DNA of 8,996 nucleotides from Syntrophus sp. (in: bacteria). GTDB lineage: Bacteria > Desulfobacterota > Syntrophia > Syntrophales > UBA5619. The translations under genes were made by a program, and so were the position numbers. Location: assembly GCA_013824905.1 (NCBI GenBank), contig PNOO01000093.1, positions 1-8,996 on the forward strand. Direction: 5' to 3'. Below are positions 1 through 6,089 of this stretch, in pieces (position 1 is the stretch's first letter; each line of letters starts with the position of its first letter). The notes under the pieces are model-generated. The model did no database searches. It saw only the letters and a program-made list of their open reading frames with translations, and was not told where the DNA came from.

Positions 1-476
1 TCAACCTCCGCCATCTCCTGATGAGTTCCTCCCTTTCCCTCTATCTGAGAAATCTATCCGGAAGCCAGCTTTCCCTTTTTGCCTACGGCGTGACGGATGA
101 GAGCTTCGCCCTGAACATGAGCCGTTTCCAAGGCGGTAACTGGGGATGGCGCCCGGCCCTCGTCGTCAACCATGCAACCAACCTCACATGGATCGCAAGC
201 ACCGTAGCCGGCGGCATCGGGGGGCAATTCATCCCTGCAGGCGCCTTCGGCATCGATTATGCCCTGACGGCGATGTTCGTCTGTCTCCTTGTCTTCCAAC
301 TCCGCGGGATTTACCATGTCCTGGTGGCCCTCATCTCGGGCATCCTGGCGGTGGGCCTCTCACTGATGATTCCCGGAAATAGCTATATCCTGATCGCCGC
401 CTTTCTTGCCGCCAGCGCTGGTCTTTTACTCATGAAAACAGGGTTGCAGAAAAACAGGAAGGAGGGCGGCGTATGA
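1..476 (+). CDS. azlC: AzlC-type branched-chain amino acid exporter large subunit, 5'-truncated by window edge
   Basis: This is the C-terminal part of an AzlC-family inner-membrane protein, the larger subunit of the two-part AzlCD exporter of branched-chain amino acids and analogues such as 4-azaleucine. The frame is open from base 3 and reads N-L-R-H-L-L before the first internal Met at 21, so the true start lies outside the window. About 157 residues remain of a family that is usually 220-250 long. Counting from the Met at 21, the family motif FAYGVTDESFAL is at residues 20-31. It is followed by an amphipathic stretch, and then by strongly hydrophobic segments at about 42-65, 78-95 and 97-138. 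The C-terminus is basic and presumably cytoplasmic. Its TGA overlaps the azlD start by four bases (ATGA, 473-476), typical of translational coupling. The family call is confident; the substrate is inferred from the family. Confidence 0.88.
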   Translation, partial: NLRHLLMSSSLSLYLRNLSGSQLSLFAYGVTDESFALNMSRFQGGNWGWRPALVVNHATNLTWIASTVAGGIGGQFIPAGAFGIDYALTAMFVCLLVFQLRGIYHVLVALISGILAVGLSLMIPGNSYILIAAFLAASAGLLLMKTGLQKNRKEGGV

Positions 477-793
477 AAGGCGAGATCATCCCGATCATTA
501 TCGGCATGGGGGTTGTAACCTATATCCCCCGCTGGTTGCCGCTCTTTTTCCTCACCCGTCGCCGACTCCCCTCCTGGCTGATCGACTGGTTGGATTTCAT
601 CCCGGCGGCCATCCTCGGCGCCCTCATTCTACCGGCCCTTGTCACGACAGGTGAGCCAAGACACCTCGTGTGGGTTAAACCGGATCTCTGGGTATCGATT
701 CCGACGCTTATTTTTGCACTAAAAACAAAATCGCTCGCCGGTACGGTCGTCATCGGTATGGCACTCTACTGGTTGGCAGCCCATTTTTATTAA
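473..793 (+). CDS. azlD: AzlD-type branched-chain amino acid exporter small subunit
   Basis: This is a complete 106-residue AzlD-family membrane protein, the small partner of AzlC; the two are expected to form one exporter in the inner membrane. The family signature is clear: a first membrane helix ends in VTYIPRWLPLFF (residues 15-26), followed by a short basic loop (RRRLPSWL) and the PAAILGALILPALV helix (44-57). Two further hydrophobic segments run to the C-terminus at about 72-84 and 89-105. The length is normal for the family. The ATG overlaps the azlC stop, and a purine-rich GGAAGGAG Shine-Dalgarno lies at 458-465. No convincing terminator follows: the only small stem (796-807) has 4 bp and no T-run. 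Confidence 0.87.
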   Translation: MKGEIIPIIIGMGVVTYIPRWLPLFFLTRRRLPSWLIDWLDFIPAAILGALILPALVTTGEPRHLVWVKPDLWVSIPTLIFALKTKSLAGTVVIGMALYWLAAHFY

Positions 794-949
794 TGGCCGA
801 CTCCGGCTGCTCCATCAAATATTCCCAGTTGACGACACACAAATATAGTGATAACGCCAAATCGCACGAGTGACTGATGGAAAACGTGATTAACCTTGCA
901 TTAGGTGCAGATTTTTTCTCTGAATTCATCGTACTTGCCCGTTTTATCA

Positions 950-978
950 TTGACAAACGAAGGAGGTATTCCTATTTT
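950..978 (+). promoter_or_regulatory. Sigma-70-type promoter for the small sigma-4 protein
   Basis: A perfect TTGACA (950-955) is followed, after exactly 17 bases, by TATTTT (973-978; four of six consensus bases). Initiation would fall near 985, giving a leader of about 28 nt before the TTG start at 1013. An AGGAGG (961-966) lies inside the spacer. Under this model it would not be transcribed and could not act as a ribosome-binding site. The 794-949 stretch upstream is AT-rich and shows no gene that I can support. Confidence 0.55.
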
Positions 979-1012
979 AACGGAAGATGAAACGACAAAG
1001 GAGACAGGGACT

Positions 1013-1297
1013 TTGAATACTCTTTATAAATGTAAAAAGAAAAGCAATTTTATCATTGAAGTTTGTCAGGATACCACGTGTGAGTGGCGACTGAAGAATG
1101 AAACTTTTTTCAACTGCACATGGGTCGCCTGTAACTTTGGTCCTTTTACCCTCGAAGAAGTGGGTGAAATGATGGGCGTAACCAGGGAAAGAATTAGACA
1201 GATCGAAGCAAAAGCTCTCAAGAAATTGCAGCATAAAAAGAGAAGGGATCAGCTCCGCGATTTTGCCTCGCCGGATAACGAATGGGATATGATCTGA
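1013..1297 (+). CDS. Small stand-alone sigma-70 region 4 (HTH) protein with two CX4C pairs
   Basis: This predicted protein of 94 residues has a C-terminal half that is a nearly canonical sigma-70 region 4.2. FTLEEVGEMMGVTRERIRQ begins at residue 45 and is followed by IEAKALKKLQH, closely resembling the RpoD C-terminus, including the trailing basic RD.LRDF segment. There are no regions 1-3, so it should not start transcription alone. It may bind -35-like DNA and/or the RNA polymerase beta-flap as an accessory regulator; that is inference. The N-terminal half is different and contains five cysteines (7, 18, 23, 35, 40), four of them in two CX4C pairs (CQDTTC, CTWVAC), suggesting a metal-binding fold. 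The TTG start at 1013 is chosen because AAGGAG (998-1003) lies nine bases upstream and the promoter at 950-978 lies before it. The frame stays open back to a GTG at 905 (130 residues), but that start has no ribosome-binding site. Related small proteins are commonly annotated as sigma-factor-like HTH proteins. Confidence 0.8.
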   Translation: MNTLYKCKKKSNFIIEVCQDTTCEWRLKNETFFNCTWVACNFGPFTLEEVGEMMGVTRERIRQIEAKALKKLQHKKRRDQLRDFASPDNEWDMI

Positions 1298-1303
1298 CTT
1301 GGG

Positions 1304-1340
1304 CCTTCATATGACCGATATGTTGGTGGTCATATGAAGG
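1304..1340. terminator. Perfect 13-bp inverted repeat between convergent genes, possible bidirectional terminator
   Basis: CCTTCATATGACC (1304-1316) is matched perfectly in inverted orientation by 1328-1340, with an 11-base loop. It begins seven bases after the sigma-4 stop and lies 22 bases beyond the stop of the converging crotonase gene, where a shared terminator would be expected. Neither side has a T-run directly after the stem, so it is not a classical intrinsic terminator; it could instead protect mRNA 3' ends or bind a protein. Each arm contains the palindrome CATATG. Confidence 0.45.
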
Positions 1341-1345
1341 ATTCT

Positions 1346-1369
1346 GGATCCTATTTAGGATCCTATTTA
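1346..1369. repeat. Two perfect tandem copies of a 12-bp unit
   Basis: GGATCCTATTTA occurs twice in a row (1346-1357 and 1358-1369) without a mismatch. The second copy covers the stop codon of the minus-strand crotonase gene (TAG, 1365-1363). The two GGATCC palindromes could also pair as a 6-bp stem with a 6-base loop. It looks like a recent slippage duplication just past the gene end. Confidence 0.75.
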
Positions 1370-2130
1370 CTTTTTCGGTTCTTTAGGGCCTTCATGAATT
1401 TATCCATATGCCCTTGCCTTTTCGCGATGGTAAAAAGGAGCTCTTCTACATCCAATTCAAGATCAAGTGCAGAAGCCTTATCCAGGCGGGGAGCGATATC
1501 AGAAATCCTTTTAACCGCCTCAATGGCTTCAGGCGACCTGTTTGCCAGTTCCCTGGCCATCGACTCGGCCTCCTCCATGAATTTCTCCGGTGAGGCCACC
1601 TTATTCACCAGACCAATCCTCAATGCCTCTTTGGCGCCGATCGGCTGACCCAGCATTGTGATCTCCTTTGCTTTCGCCATCCCAACAATCTGCCGGAGCG
1701 GATTAAACAGAGGATTGAGACCGAACTTCAACTCCGGGTGACCAAATATGGCGCTCTCCGAGGCGATAATCAGATCGCAGAATGTAGCGAGATTGAATCC
1801 ACCTCCCAAAGCAATTCCGCCCACAGCCGCTATGACGGGTTTCTTGCAGCTGTAAATCCTCTTCAAATACGTAACGAGCTTACGGAAAAAATCGTCTATC
1901 TCTGATTCGGGAAGGGTGGATAATTCTTTAAGGTCCAAACCGGCAGAGAAAACATAGTTCCCTCCGGTCAGGATAATGACGCGAATACCTCTGTCATTCT
2001 CCAGTTGCGTAAAGCAATCCTGCAGTTCACTGCGCATTTCATAAGAAAGGGCATTCATCTCACCGGGGCGGTGCATCGTGACAATGGCATATCCTTCCTT
2101 CTTTTCGACAAGGACCGTTCGATATGTCAT
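1363..2130 (-). CDS. Enoyl-CoA hydratase/isomerase (crotonase) family protein with an altered active site
   Basis: This 255-residue crotonase-fold protein is of normal length for the superfamily, which acts on acyl-CoA thioesters through an oxyanion hole. HRPGEMNAL (20-28) and FSAGLDLKEL (61-70) form the first half of the CoA and oxyanion site, and ALGGGFNLATFCDL (107-120) gives the second oxyanion glycine. Aligned by eye to rat mitochondrial enoyl-CoA hydratase, Glu164 is kept as Glu133 (HPEL), but Glu144 is replaced by Asn113 (GGGFN instead of GGGCE). The usual GxIPGAGG segment reads GLNPLFNPLRQIVG (137-150). A plain 2-enoyl-CoA hydratase is therefore not assured; an isomerase, a dienoyl-CoA hydratase or another crotonase activity is possible. 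The gene lies 36 bp after sppA and probably shares its transcript. The ATG at 2130 has only a distant GAGGG upstream. The fold is certain, the substrate unknown. Confidence 0.9.
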   Translation of the reverse strand: MTYRTVLVEKKEGYAIVTMHRPGEMNALSYEMRSELQDCFTQLENDRGIRVIILTGGNYVFSAGLDLKELSTLPESEIDDFFRKLVTYLKRIYSCKKPVIAAVGGIALGGGFNLATFCDLIIASESAIFGHPELKFGLNPLFNPLRQIVGMAKAKEITMLGQPIGAKEALRIGLVNKVASPEKFMEEAESMARELANRSPEAIEAVKRISDIAPRLDKASALDLELDVEELLFTIAKRQGHMDKFMKALKNRKSK

Positions 2131-2166
2131 AATGGATAGTACACCCTCTTCTTCAACATCCGCCTG

Positions 2167-3054
2167 CTATTGGAAGAGATATTGCGCTCCCTGGGATTCC
2201 AACATGTTTTTCCGTATCTCTCCCGATATGACTGATGTCGTATTCTCTATGAGATATCGCCAAAAGGTGATTTTTTTCTTTGCCGTATAGACCACCGCGG
2301 GTTTACCCTCAATACCCGCTAAACGACCGGCGAGAAGAACGGCATCCTGAAGTCCTCCCAATTCGTCCACCAACTTCAAATGGAGGGCTTGTCTTCCGGA
2401 AAAGATCCGGCCGTCGGCAAGACTCAGTATTTTTTCCAGGGGGATTTTTCTGTCTTCGGAAACCGTTCGTACGAACTGATCGTAGATATCATCCACAAGT
2501 CCCTGAATCAGCTGCTTTTCCTCAGGCGTCATGTCCCGTACAGGAGAACCGATATCCTTGAACTTACCGCTTTTGACGACAGAAGAGCGGACTCCAACCT
2601 TCTTCATCAGCTCCTGAACGTCCGCAAAATGCATCACCGCCGATATACTGCCTGTGATGGTCCCAGGATTTGCCACAATCCTGTCTGCGGCTGTGGCGAT
2701 CAGGTATCCGCCCGATGCAGCCACAGATCCCATAGAGACGATCACTTTTTTCTTTGTTTGCAGTTTTCGGACCGCCCGGTGGATCTCTTGCGAGGCCGCT
2801 ACACCGCCCCCAGGAGAATCGATTCTCAAGACGACAGCCCTGATCCCGTCATCATCGCTCAATTCGTCTATCTGTTCGATAATCTCTCTACTATCGGCGA
2901 TGACTCCCTCAACTCGGACCACGCCGACTTTTGCCTGTAAGTGTAAAAGACCGCCATCCCCCTTCAGCAGACTCAGGAGGTAAATCAGAGTAAAAAAAAC
3001 AACCCCGATAAATAGCAAGATGCAGATCCCTAAAATAACGGGGTGCTTTCTCAT
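2167..3054 (-). CDS. sppA: Signal peptide peptidase SppA, short (36K) type
   Basis: This 295-residue membrane-anchored serine protease probably cleaves residual signal peptides in or near the inner membrane after secretion. A short basic N-terminus (MRKH) precedes one membrane helix at about 6-30. The peptidase S49 domain follows, with RIDSPGGGV at 77-85, the nucleophile Ser114 in VAASGGY, and the general base Lys166 in GKFKDIGSP. The Ser-Lys spacing of 52 residues equals that of the Bacillus subtilis enzyme (Ser147/Lys199). DGRIFSGRQAL (214-224) and LVDELGG (228-234) are further S49 landmarks. It is the single-domain form, half the size of E. coli SppA. The gene starts 18 bp after the rpsA stop and is followed 36 bp later by the crotonase gene, so the three are likely cotranscribed. 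The Shine-Dalgarno is weak (GAGAT). Confidence 0.93.
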   Translation of the reverse strand: MRKHPVILGICILLFIGVVFFTLIYLLSLLKGDGGLLHLQAKVGVVRVEGVIADSREIIEQIDELSDDDGIRAVVLRIDSPGGGVAASQEIHRAVRKLQTKKKVIVSMGSVAASGGYLIATAADRIVANPGTITGSISAVMHFADVQELMKKVGVRSSVVKSGKFKDIGSPVRDMTPEEKQLIQGLVDDIYDQFVRTVSEDRKIPLEKILSLADGRIFSGRQALHLKLVDELGGLQDAVLLAGRLAGIEGKPAVVYTAKKKITFWRYLIENTTSVISGEIRKNMLESQGAQYLFQ

Positions 3055-3072
3055 AGAGTGATCTCAGATGAC

Positions 3073-4839
3073 CTATTCATCCGTATCCGGGATCTTGATA
3101 TCGGCCAGGGCCTTGCTCAGACTTGAGCCGATATTTTCCCTGTTGTTGAGATATTGGTTGACCGAATGCCCCTCTGTACCCGCTTCGTAATCCTTGATGC
3201 TCAAACGGATTTTCCGGCTCTTTGGATCGACGTTTTTGACTATTGCGGTCACATTGTCTCCGACGGAAAACAATTCTGAGGATGTCTTGACCCGTCTTGA
3301 ACTCAATTCCGAGATATGCACGAGCCCCTCGATGCCTTCTTCGATTTCCACGAAGATCCCGAAGTCTGTAATATTGGTTACCTTTCCCGCTACGGTCGAA
3401 CCGGATGGATACTTGGCGTTCAATTCCTCCCATGGATTCTTTTCGATCTGCTTGAGTCCCAGAGAAAACTTTTCATGCTCGACATCGATGTTGAGCACCA
3501 TCGCTTCGATTTCCTGCCCCTTCTTGAATATCTCGGAAGGATGCTTTACCCTCTGCTTCCAGGAGATGTCCGACATATGAATCAGACCGTCTATCCCCTC
3601 TTCCACGCCGACAAAGATACCGAAATTCGTGATATTACGAATGATTCCTGTGATAACGCTACCCTCCGGATACTTCTGTTTCAGCGTTTCCCACGGATTC
3701 GGAGTGGTCTGTTTCAGGCCGAGTGATATCCGTTTGGTATCGACATTAATATCGAGTATCATGACGCTGACCTTCTGACCTATCGACAACACTTTGGAAG
3801 GATGTCGAATTTCTCTTGTCCAGAACATCTCGGAGACATGGATAAGGCCTTCCACACCCGGTTCCAATTCCACAAAAACGCCGTAATCGGTCAGATTGAC
3901 GACCTTTCCTTCAATCATGGAATTGATCGGAAATTTGTCTTTGATTGTCTCCCAGGGATTCGGGGTCAGTTGCTTGAGGCCAAGGGCTACCCGCTCCTTT
4001 TCCCGGTCGAAAGAGAGTACCTTGACCCGGATCTTTTCCCCCTTGGAGAAATGGTCGGAGGGACGTGTGATCCTTCCCCACGATATGTCCGTGACGTGAA
4101 GCAGACCGTCTATTCCTCCCAGGTCAATGAAAAGACCGTAGTCCGTGATATTCTTGATGATGCCTTCAATAATCTTCCCATCTTCGATATTCTGAAGCGT
4201 ATCGTGTTTTTCCGCTTCGTGCTCCTTCTCCAATATGGATCGTCTCGACAAGACGACATTATTTCTCTTCCGGTCGTACTTCAGGACGTTGAACTGAAAG
4301 GACTGACCGACATAGCGATCCAAATCCCGCACCGGACGTATGTCCACCTGGGAACCGGGAAGAAAGGCGGGAATACCGATATCCACAGACAGCCCACCCT
4401 TCACCCTTTCGATCACAGTCCCGGTTACAGGGGTGTTCTGTTCACATGCCACTTTCACATCATCCCAAATCTTGATCTTAGCGGCTTTGTCCCTTGATAG
4501 AACGAGGTTTCCATCCTGATCCCGACGATCGACGAGGACTTCGATATCATCACCGACATTGATGGAGATATTCCCCTGCTCATCACGCAATTCCCTGGCC
4601 GGAATATACCCTTCCGTCTTCCACCCAACATCAACCATGACTGAATCCGCGTTGATCTGCACCACTTTGCCGGTGAGAACGCCGCCCATTTGAACGGACT
4701 GCAGGCTCTGTTCGTAAAGCTCTTTGAATCCCTGGCTCTCTTCCCTCCCCTGCATCGTATTATCGGAAGGGTTTTCCTCTGTCTTTTCTTCTTTTTCGCC
4801 TGCGTCCTGATTTGAGATTAAGTGATCATCGTTAACCAT
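3073..4839 (-). CDS. rpsA: 30S ribosomal protein S1, six S1 repeats
   Basis: Ribosomal protein S1 binds mRNA upstream of the start codon and brings it to the 30S subunit. From the chosen ATG it has 588 residues. An acidic N-terminal tail (about 1-35) is followed by six S1 (OB-fold) repeats near 52-117, 136-199, 221-290, 306-377, 392-463 and 479-550. Repeats 3-6 carry the ITDYG/ITDFG-type motif and GL.HVS/T-type motif, and are joined by NPWE linkers at 294-297, 381-384 and 468-471. The last repeat ends in KIRLSIKDYE, and a short hydrophilic tail follows. I use ATG 4839 because AGGGGGT (4855-4849) lies nine bases upstream. The in-frame ATG at 4893 would add 18 residues but has no comparable site and lies upstream of the likely -10 box. 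The gene follows cmk, a common bacterial order, and is followed closely by sppA. Confidence 0.96.
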   Translation of the reverse strand: MVNDDHLISNQDAGEKEEKTEENPSDNTMQGREESQGFKELYEQSLQSVQMGGVLTGKVVQINADSVMVDVGWKTEGYIPARELRDEQGNISINVGDDIEVLVDRRDQDGNLVLSRDKAAKIKIWDDVKVACEQNTPVTGTVIERVKGGLSVDIGIPAFLPGSQVDIRPVRDLDRYVGQSFQFNVLKYDRKRNNVVLSRRSILEKEHEAEKHDTLQNIEDGKIIEGIIKNITDYGLFIDLGGIDGLLHVTDISWGRITRPSDHFSKGEKIRVKVLSFDREKERVALGLKQLTPNPWETIKDKFPINSMIEGKVVNLTDYGVFVELEPGVEGLIHVSEMFWTREIRHPSKVLSIGQKVSVMILDINVDTKRISLGLKQTTPNPWETLKQKYPEGSVITGIIRNITNFGIFVGVEEGIDGLIHMSDISWKQRVKHPSEIFKKGQEIEAMVLNIDVEHEKFSLGLKQIEKNPWEELNAKYPSGSTVAGKVTNITDFGIFVEIEEGIEGLVHISELSSRRVKTSSELFSVGDNVTAIVKNVDPKSRKIRLSIKDYEAGTEGHSVNQYLNNRENIGSSLSKALADIKIPDTDE

Positions 4840-4848
4840 TAAACCAAT

Positions 4849-4855
4849 ACCCCCT
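4849..4855 (-). promoter_or_regulatory. rpsA ribosome-binding site that decides the start
   Basis: On the minus strand AGGGGGT occupies 4855-4849, nine bases before ATG 4839. It fixes the S1 start at Met-Val-Asn-Asp-Asp rather than at the upstream in-frame ATG (4893). Its first three bases also end the downstream arm of the inverted repeat 4853-4923. Confidence 0.65.
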
Positions 4856-4923
4856 GAAATTTTGTGTTTTATTATACTAAAATTGACTAACACACCGATT
4901 TTAAAATATCAAGCAATTTCAGG
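4853..4923 (-). promoter_or_regulatory. rpsA leader: TATAAT box flanked by a 9-bp inverted repeat touching the ribosome-binding site
   Basis: A perfect TATAAT (4876-4871, minus strand) would start an rpsA transcript near 4864; I see no good -35 at normal spacing, so the promoter is moderate evidence only. Around it lies a perfect inverted repeat: in the minus-strand RNA, CCUGAAAUU (4923-4915) can pair with AAUUUCAGG (4861-4853), with 53 bases between. The second arm ends in the first three bases of the ribosome-binding site. Only readthrough RNA from cmk would carry both arms; RNA from the local promoter would have just the downstream one. Confidence 0.4.
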
Positions 4924-4939
4924 TAAAAATGTATTGAAG

Positions 4940-5641
4940 TTATGGACATTTTTTACCCTGTTCCTGGGCATTCCCTTTTTTTTGTATAACACCCATCATG
5001 ATATCGACCACTTGTAAAATGGTTTTGTCCGTGGAATCAATGTGGATGGCATCAGGAGATACAATGAGGGGCGCTATGGACCGCTCACGGTCCTGACGGT
5101 CCCTGAGGAGGATATCGTTTTTGACATCCCGCAGACTGGCTCTCTCGCCCCTCTCACTGATTTCACGACATCGCCTGCCTGCCCTTTCTCGCACCGAGGC
5201 ATCGAGGAAGAATTTCATCTCTGCATCGGGAAAGACGACGGTACCCATGTCCCTGCCTTCCGCCACCACCCCTCCGGCCGCGGCCATATCCCGTTGCACG
5301 GACAGGAGGACTTCGCGAACCACCGGCACGGCGGAAATCCGTGAAGCCAGAAGACCGATTTCCTCGGTCCTGATCTTCAGAGTGACATCCTCGCCATCGA
5401 CAAATACATGAAGCCGACCTGCCAGGTCATTCAACTCTACACGGATATTGCGGCAGAGGTCTGCGAGTTCTCCCTCATTATTGACCGAATACTTTTTTTG
5501 TATCAGATGATAGGCCACCGCCCGATACAGGGCACCGGTATCCAGATAGATGAAAGAAAGCCGTTCCGCCAACAGCCGGCTGATTGTGCTTTTCCCTGCT
5601 CCGGCCGGGCCGTCAATGGTAATGACTGGTCTTTCCCTCAT
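4940..5641 (-). CDS. cmk: Cytidylate kinase (CMP/dCMP kinase)
   Basis: This 233-residue cytosolic nucleoside monophosphate kinase phosphorylates CMP and dCMP to the diphosphates with ATP, recycling CMP from RNA and lipid turnover. The Walker A loop GPAGAGKST is at 11-19, and the CMP-binding DTGALYR motif at 34-40. The insert typical of bacterial Cmk occupies about 50-95. EGRDMGTVVFPDA lies at 128-140, and the lid and catalytic arginine motif RDRQDRERS at 180-188. The length matches the family (about 225-230), with a slightly extended basic tail. Its ATG abuts the TAG of the VanZ gene with no gap, and GGAG lies upstream within that gene's end, so the two are coupled. It precedes rpsA by 100 bp. 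An A8 run in the coding strand (4983-4976) lies a dozen codons before the stop. Confidence 0.96.
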   Translation of the reverse strand: MRERPVITIDGPAGAGKSTISRLLAERLSFIYLDTGALYRAVAYHLIQKKYSVNNEGELADLCRNIRVELNDLAGRLHVFVDGEDVTLKIRTEEIGLLASRISAVPVVREVLLSVQRDMAAAGGVVAEGRDMGTVVFPDAEMKFFLDASVRERAGRRCREISERGERASLRDVKNDILLRDRQDRERSIAPLIVSPDAIHIDSTDKTILQVVDIMMGVIQKKGNAQEQGKKCP

Positions 5642-6082
5642 CTAGGTATCTCCTCTCCAGGTTTTACTCAAGTCTCTTGAATAGGGGAATTTTGCCATGA
5701 TCGAAGGGTAAGTGACGGCGGCGGTCACGACCGCCAGTGCGTCGATCAAGGCATCCCAGATGGACGGATCACGTCCGGGAACGAACGACTGATGCCATTC
5801 ATCGCTTATTCCGTAAAAGGCTCCAATCAGGATGGTGAGAAGCACGGCATGGCGCCTTGCAAAATGAGACCTCTCGGCGAGAAGCCACCGGCAGATCAGA
5901 CATCCGAAGAAATAATACTCACTGAAATGGGCAAGTTTATCAAAACCGGTGAAAGAAGGAACCACATCCGGAAATGTTGAGACAGATGAGAGCAGGAAGA
6001 TCAGTGCGGCATAAGCCAGGACCGGGGCTCCGTATATGCATTCGTGATATGCATGAAATCGCCTCATCTCTGTGATCGTCAC
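5642..6082 (-). CDS. VanZ-family integral membrane protein
   Basis: This 146-residue membrane protein carries the VanZ-family motifs: DKLAHFSEY at 48-56 between the first two hydrophobic segments, and DEWHQSFVPGR at 94-104 followed by Asp110 and Asp114. Predicted membrane helices are near 17-35, 55-69, 78-92 and 110-127. VanZ itself confers low-level teicoplanin resistance, but most chromosomal VanZ-like proteins have no known role, so no resistance should be inferred. The start is a GTG at 6082 with GAGG (6091-6088) five bases upstream, overlapping the end of the preceding gene. An ATG at 6067 is the alternative start and would remove five residues. It lies seven bases after the DUF2889 gene and abuts cmk, so it sits inside an operon. 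Confidence 0.85.
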   Translation of the reverse strand: MTITEMRRFHAYHECIYGAPVLAYAALIFLLSSVSTFPDVVPSFTGFDKLAHFSEYYFFGCLICRWLLAERSHFARRHAVLLTILIGAFYGISDEWHQSFVPGRDPSIWDALIDALAVVTAAVTYPSIMAKFPYSRDLSKTWRGDT

Positions 6083-6089
6083 TCACACC

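Noticed and set aside
796..807. Possible azlD terminator hairpin (GCCG/CGGC)
   Set aside because: The stem is only 4 bp and has no following T-run.
750..956. Minus-strand open frame of 68 codons across the azlD end and the intergenic gap
   Set aside because: It overlaps the azlD 3' end antisense, covers the promoter at 950-978, and has no recognisable motif.
961..976. AGGAGG as the ribosome-binding site for an ATT start at 974
   Set aside because: The spacing fits, but ATT starts are very rare, and the hexamer lies in the spacer of a well-spaced promoter. TTG 1013 with AAGGAG is the simpler choice, though the alternative is kept in the findings.
2380..2940. Plus-strand open frame of 186 codons opposite sppA
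   Set aside because: It lies fully within sppA on the other strand, is Arg/His-rich and has no family features.
3802..4497. Long plus-strand open frame (231 codons) inside rpsA
   Set aside because: It is antisense to an unambiguous S1 coding region, has no recognisable domain and no ribosome-binding site; it is a shadow of the repeat-rich rpsA codon pattern.
4840..4893. Longer S1 start at ATG 4893
   Set aside because: It has no Shine-Dalgarno and lies upstream of the likely -10 box, whereas ATG 4839 has a strong site nine bases before it.
5642..6082. Glycopeptide resistance gene
   Set aside because: Only VanZ-family similarity is present. There are no vanHAX or vanRS neighbours, and most chromosomal VanZ-like genes are unrelated to resistance.
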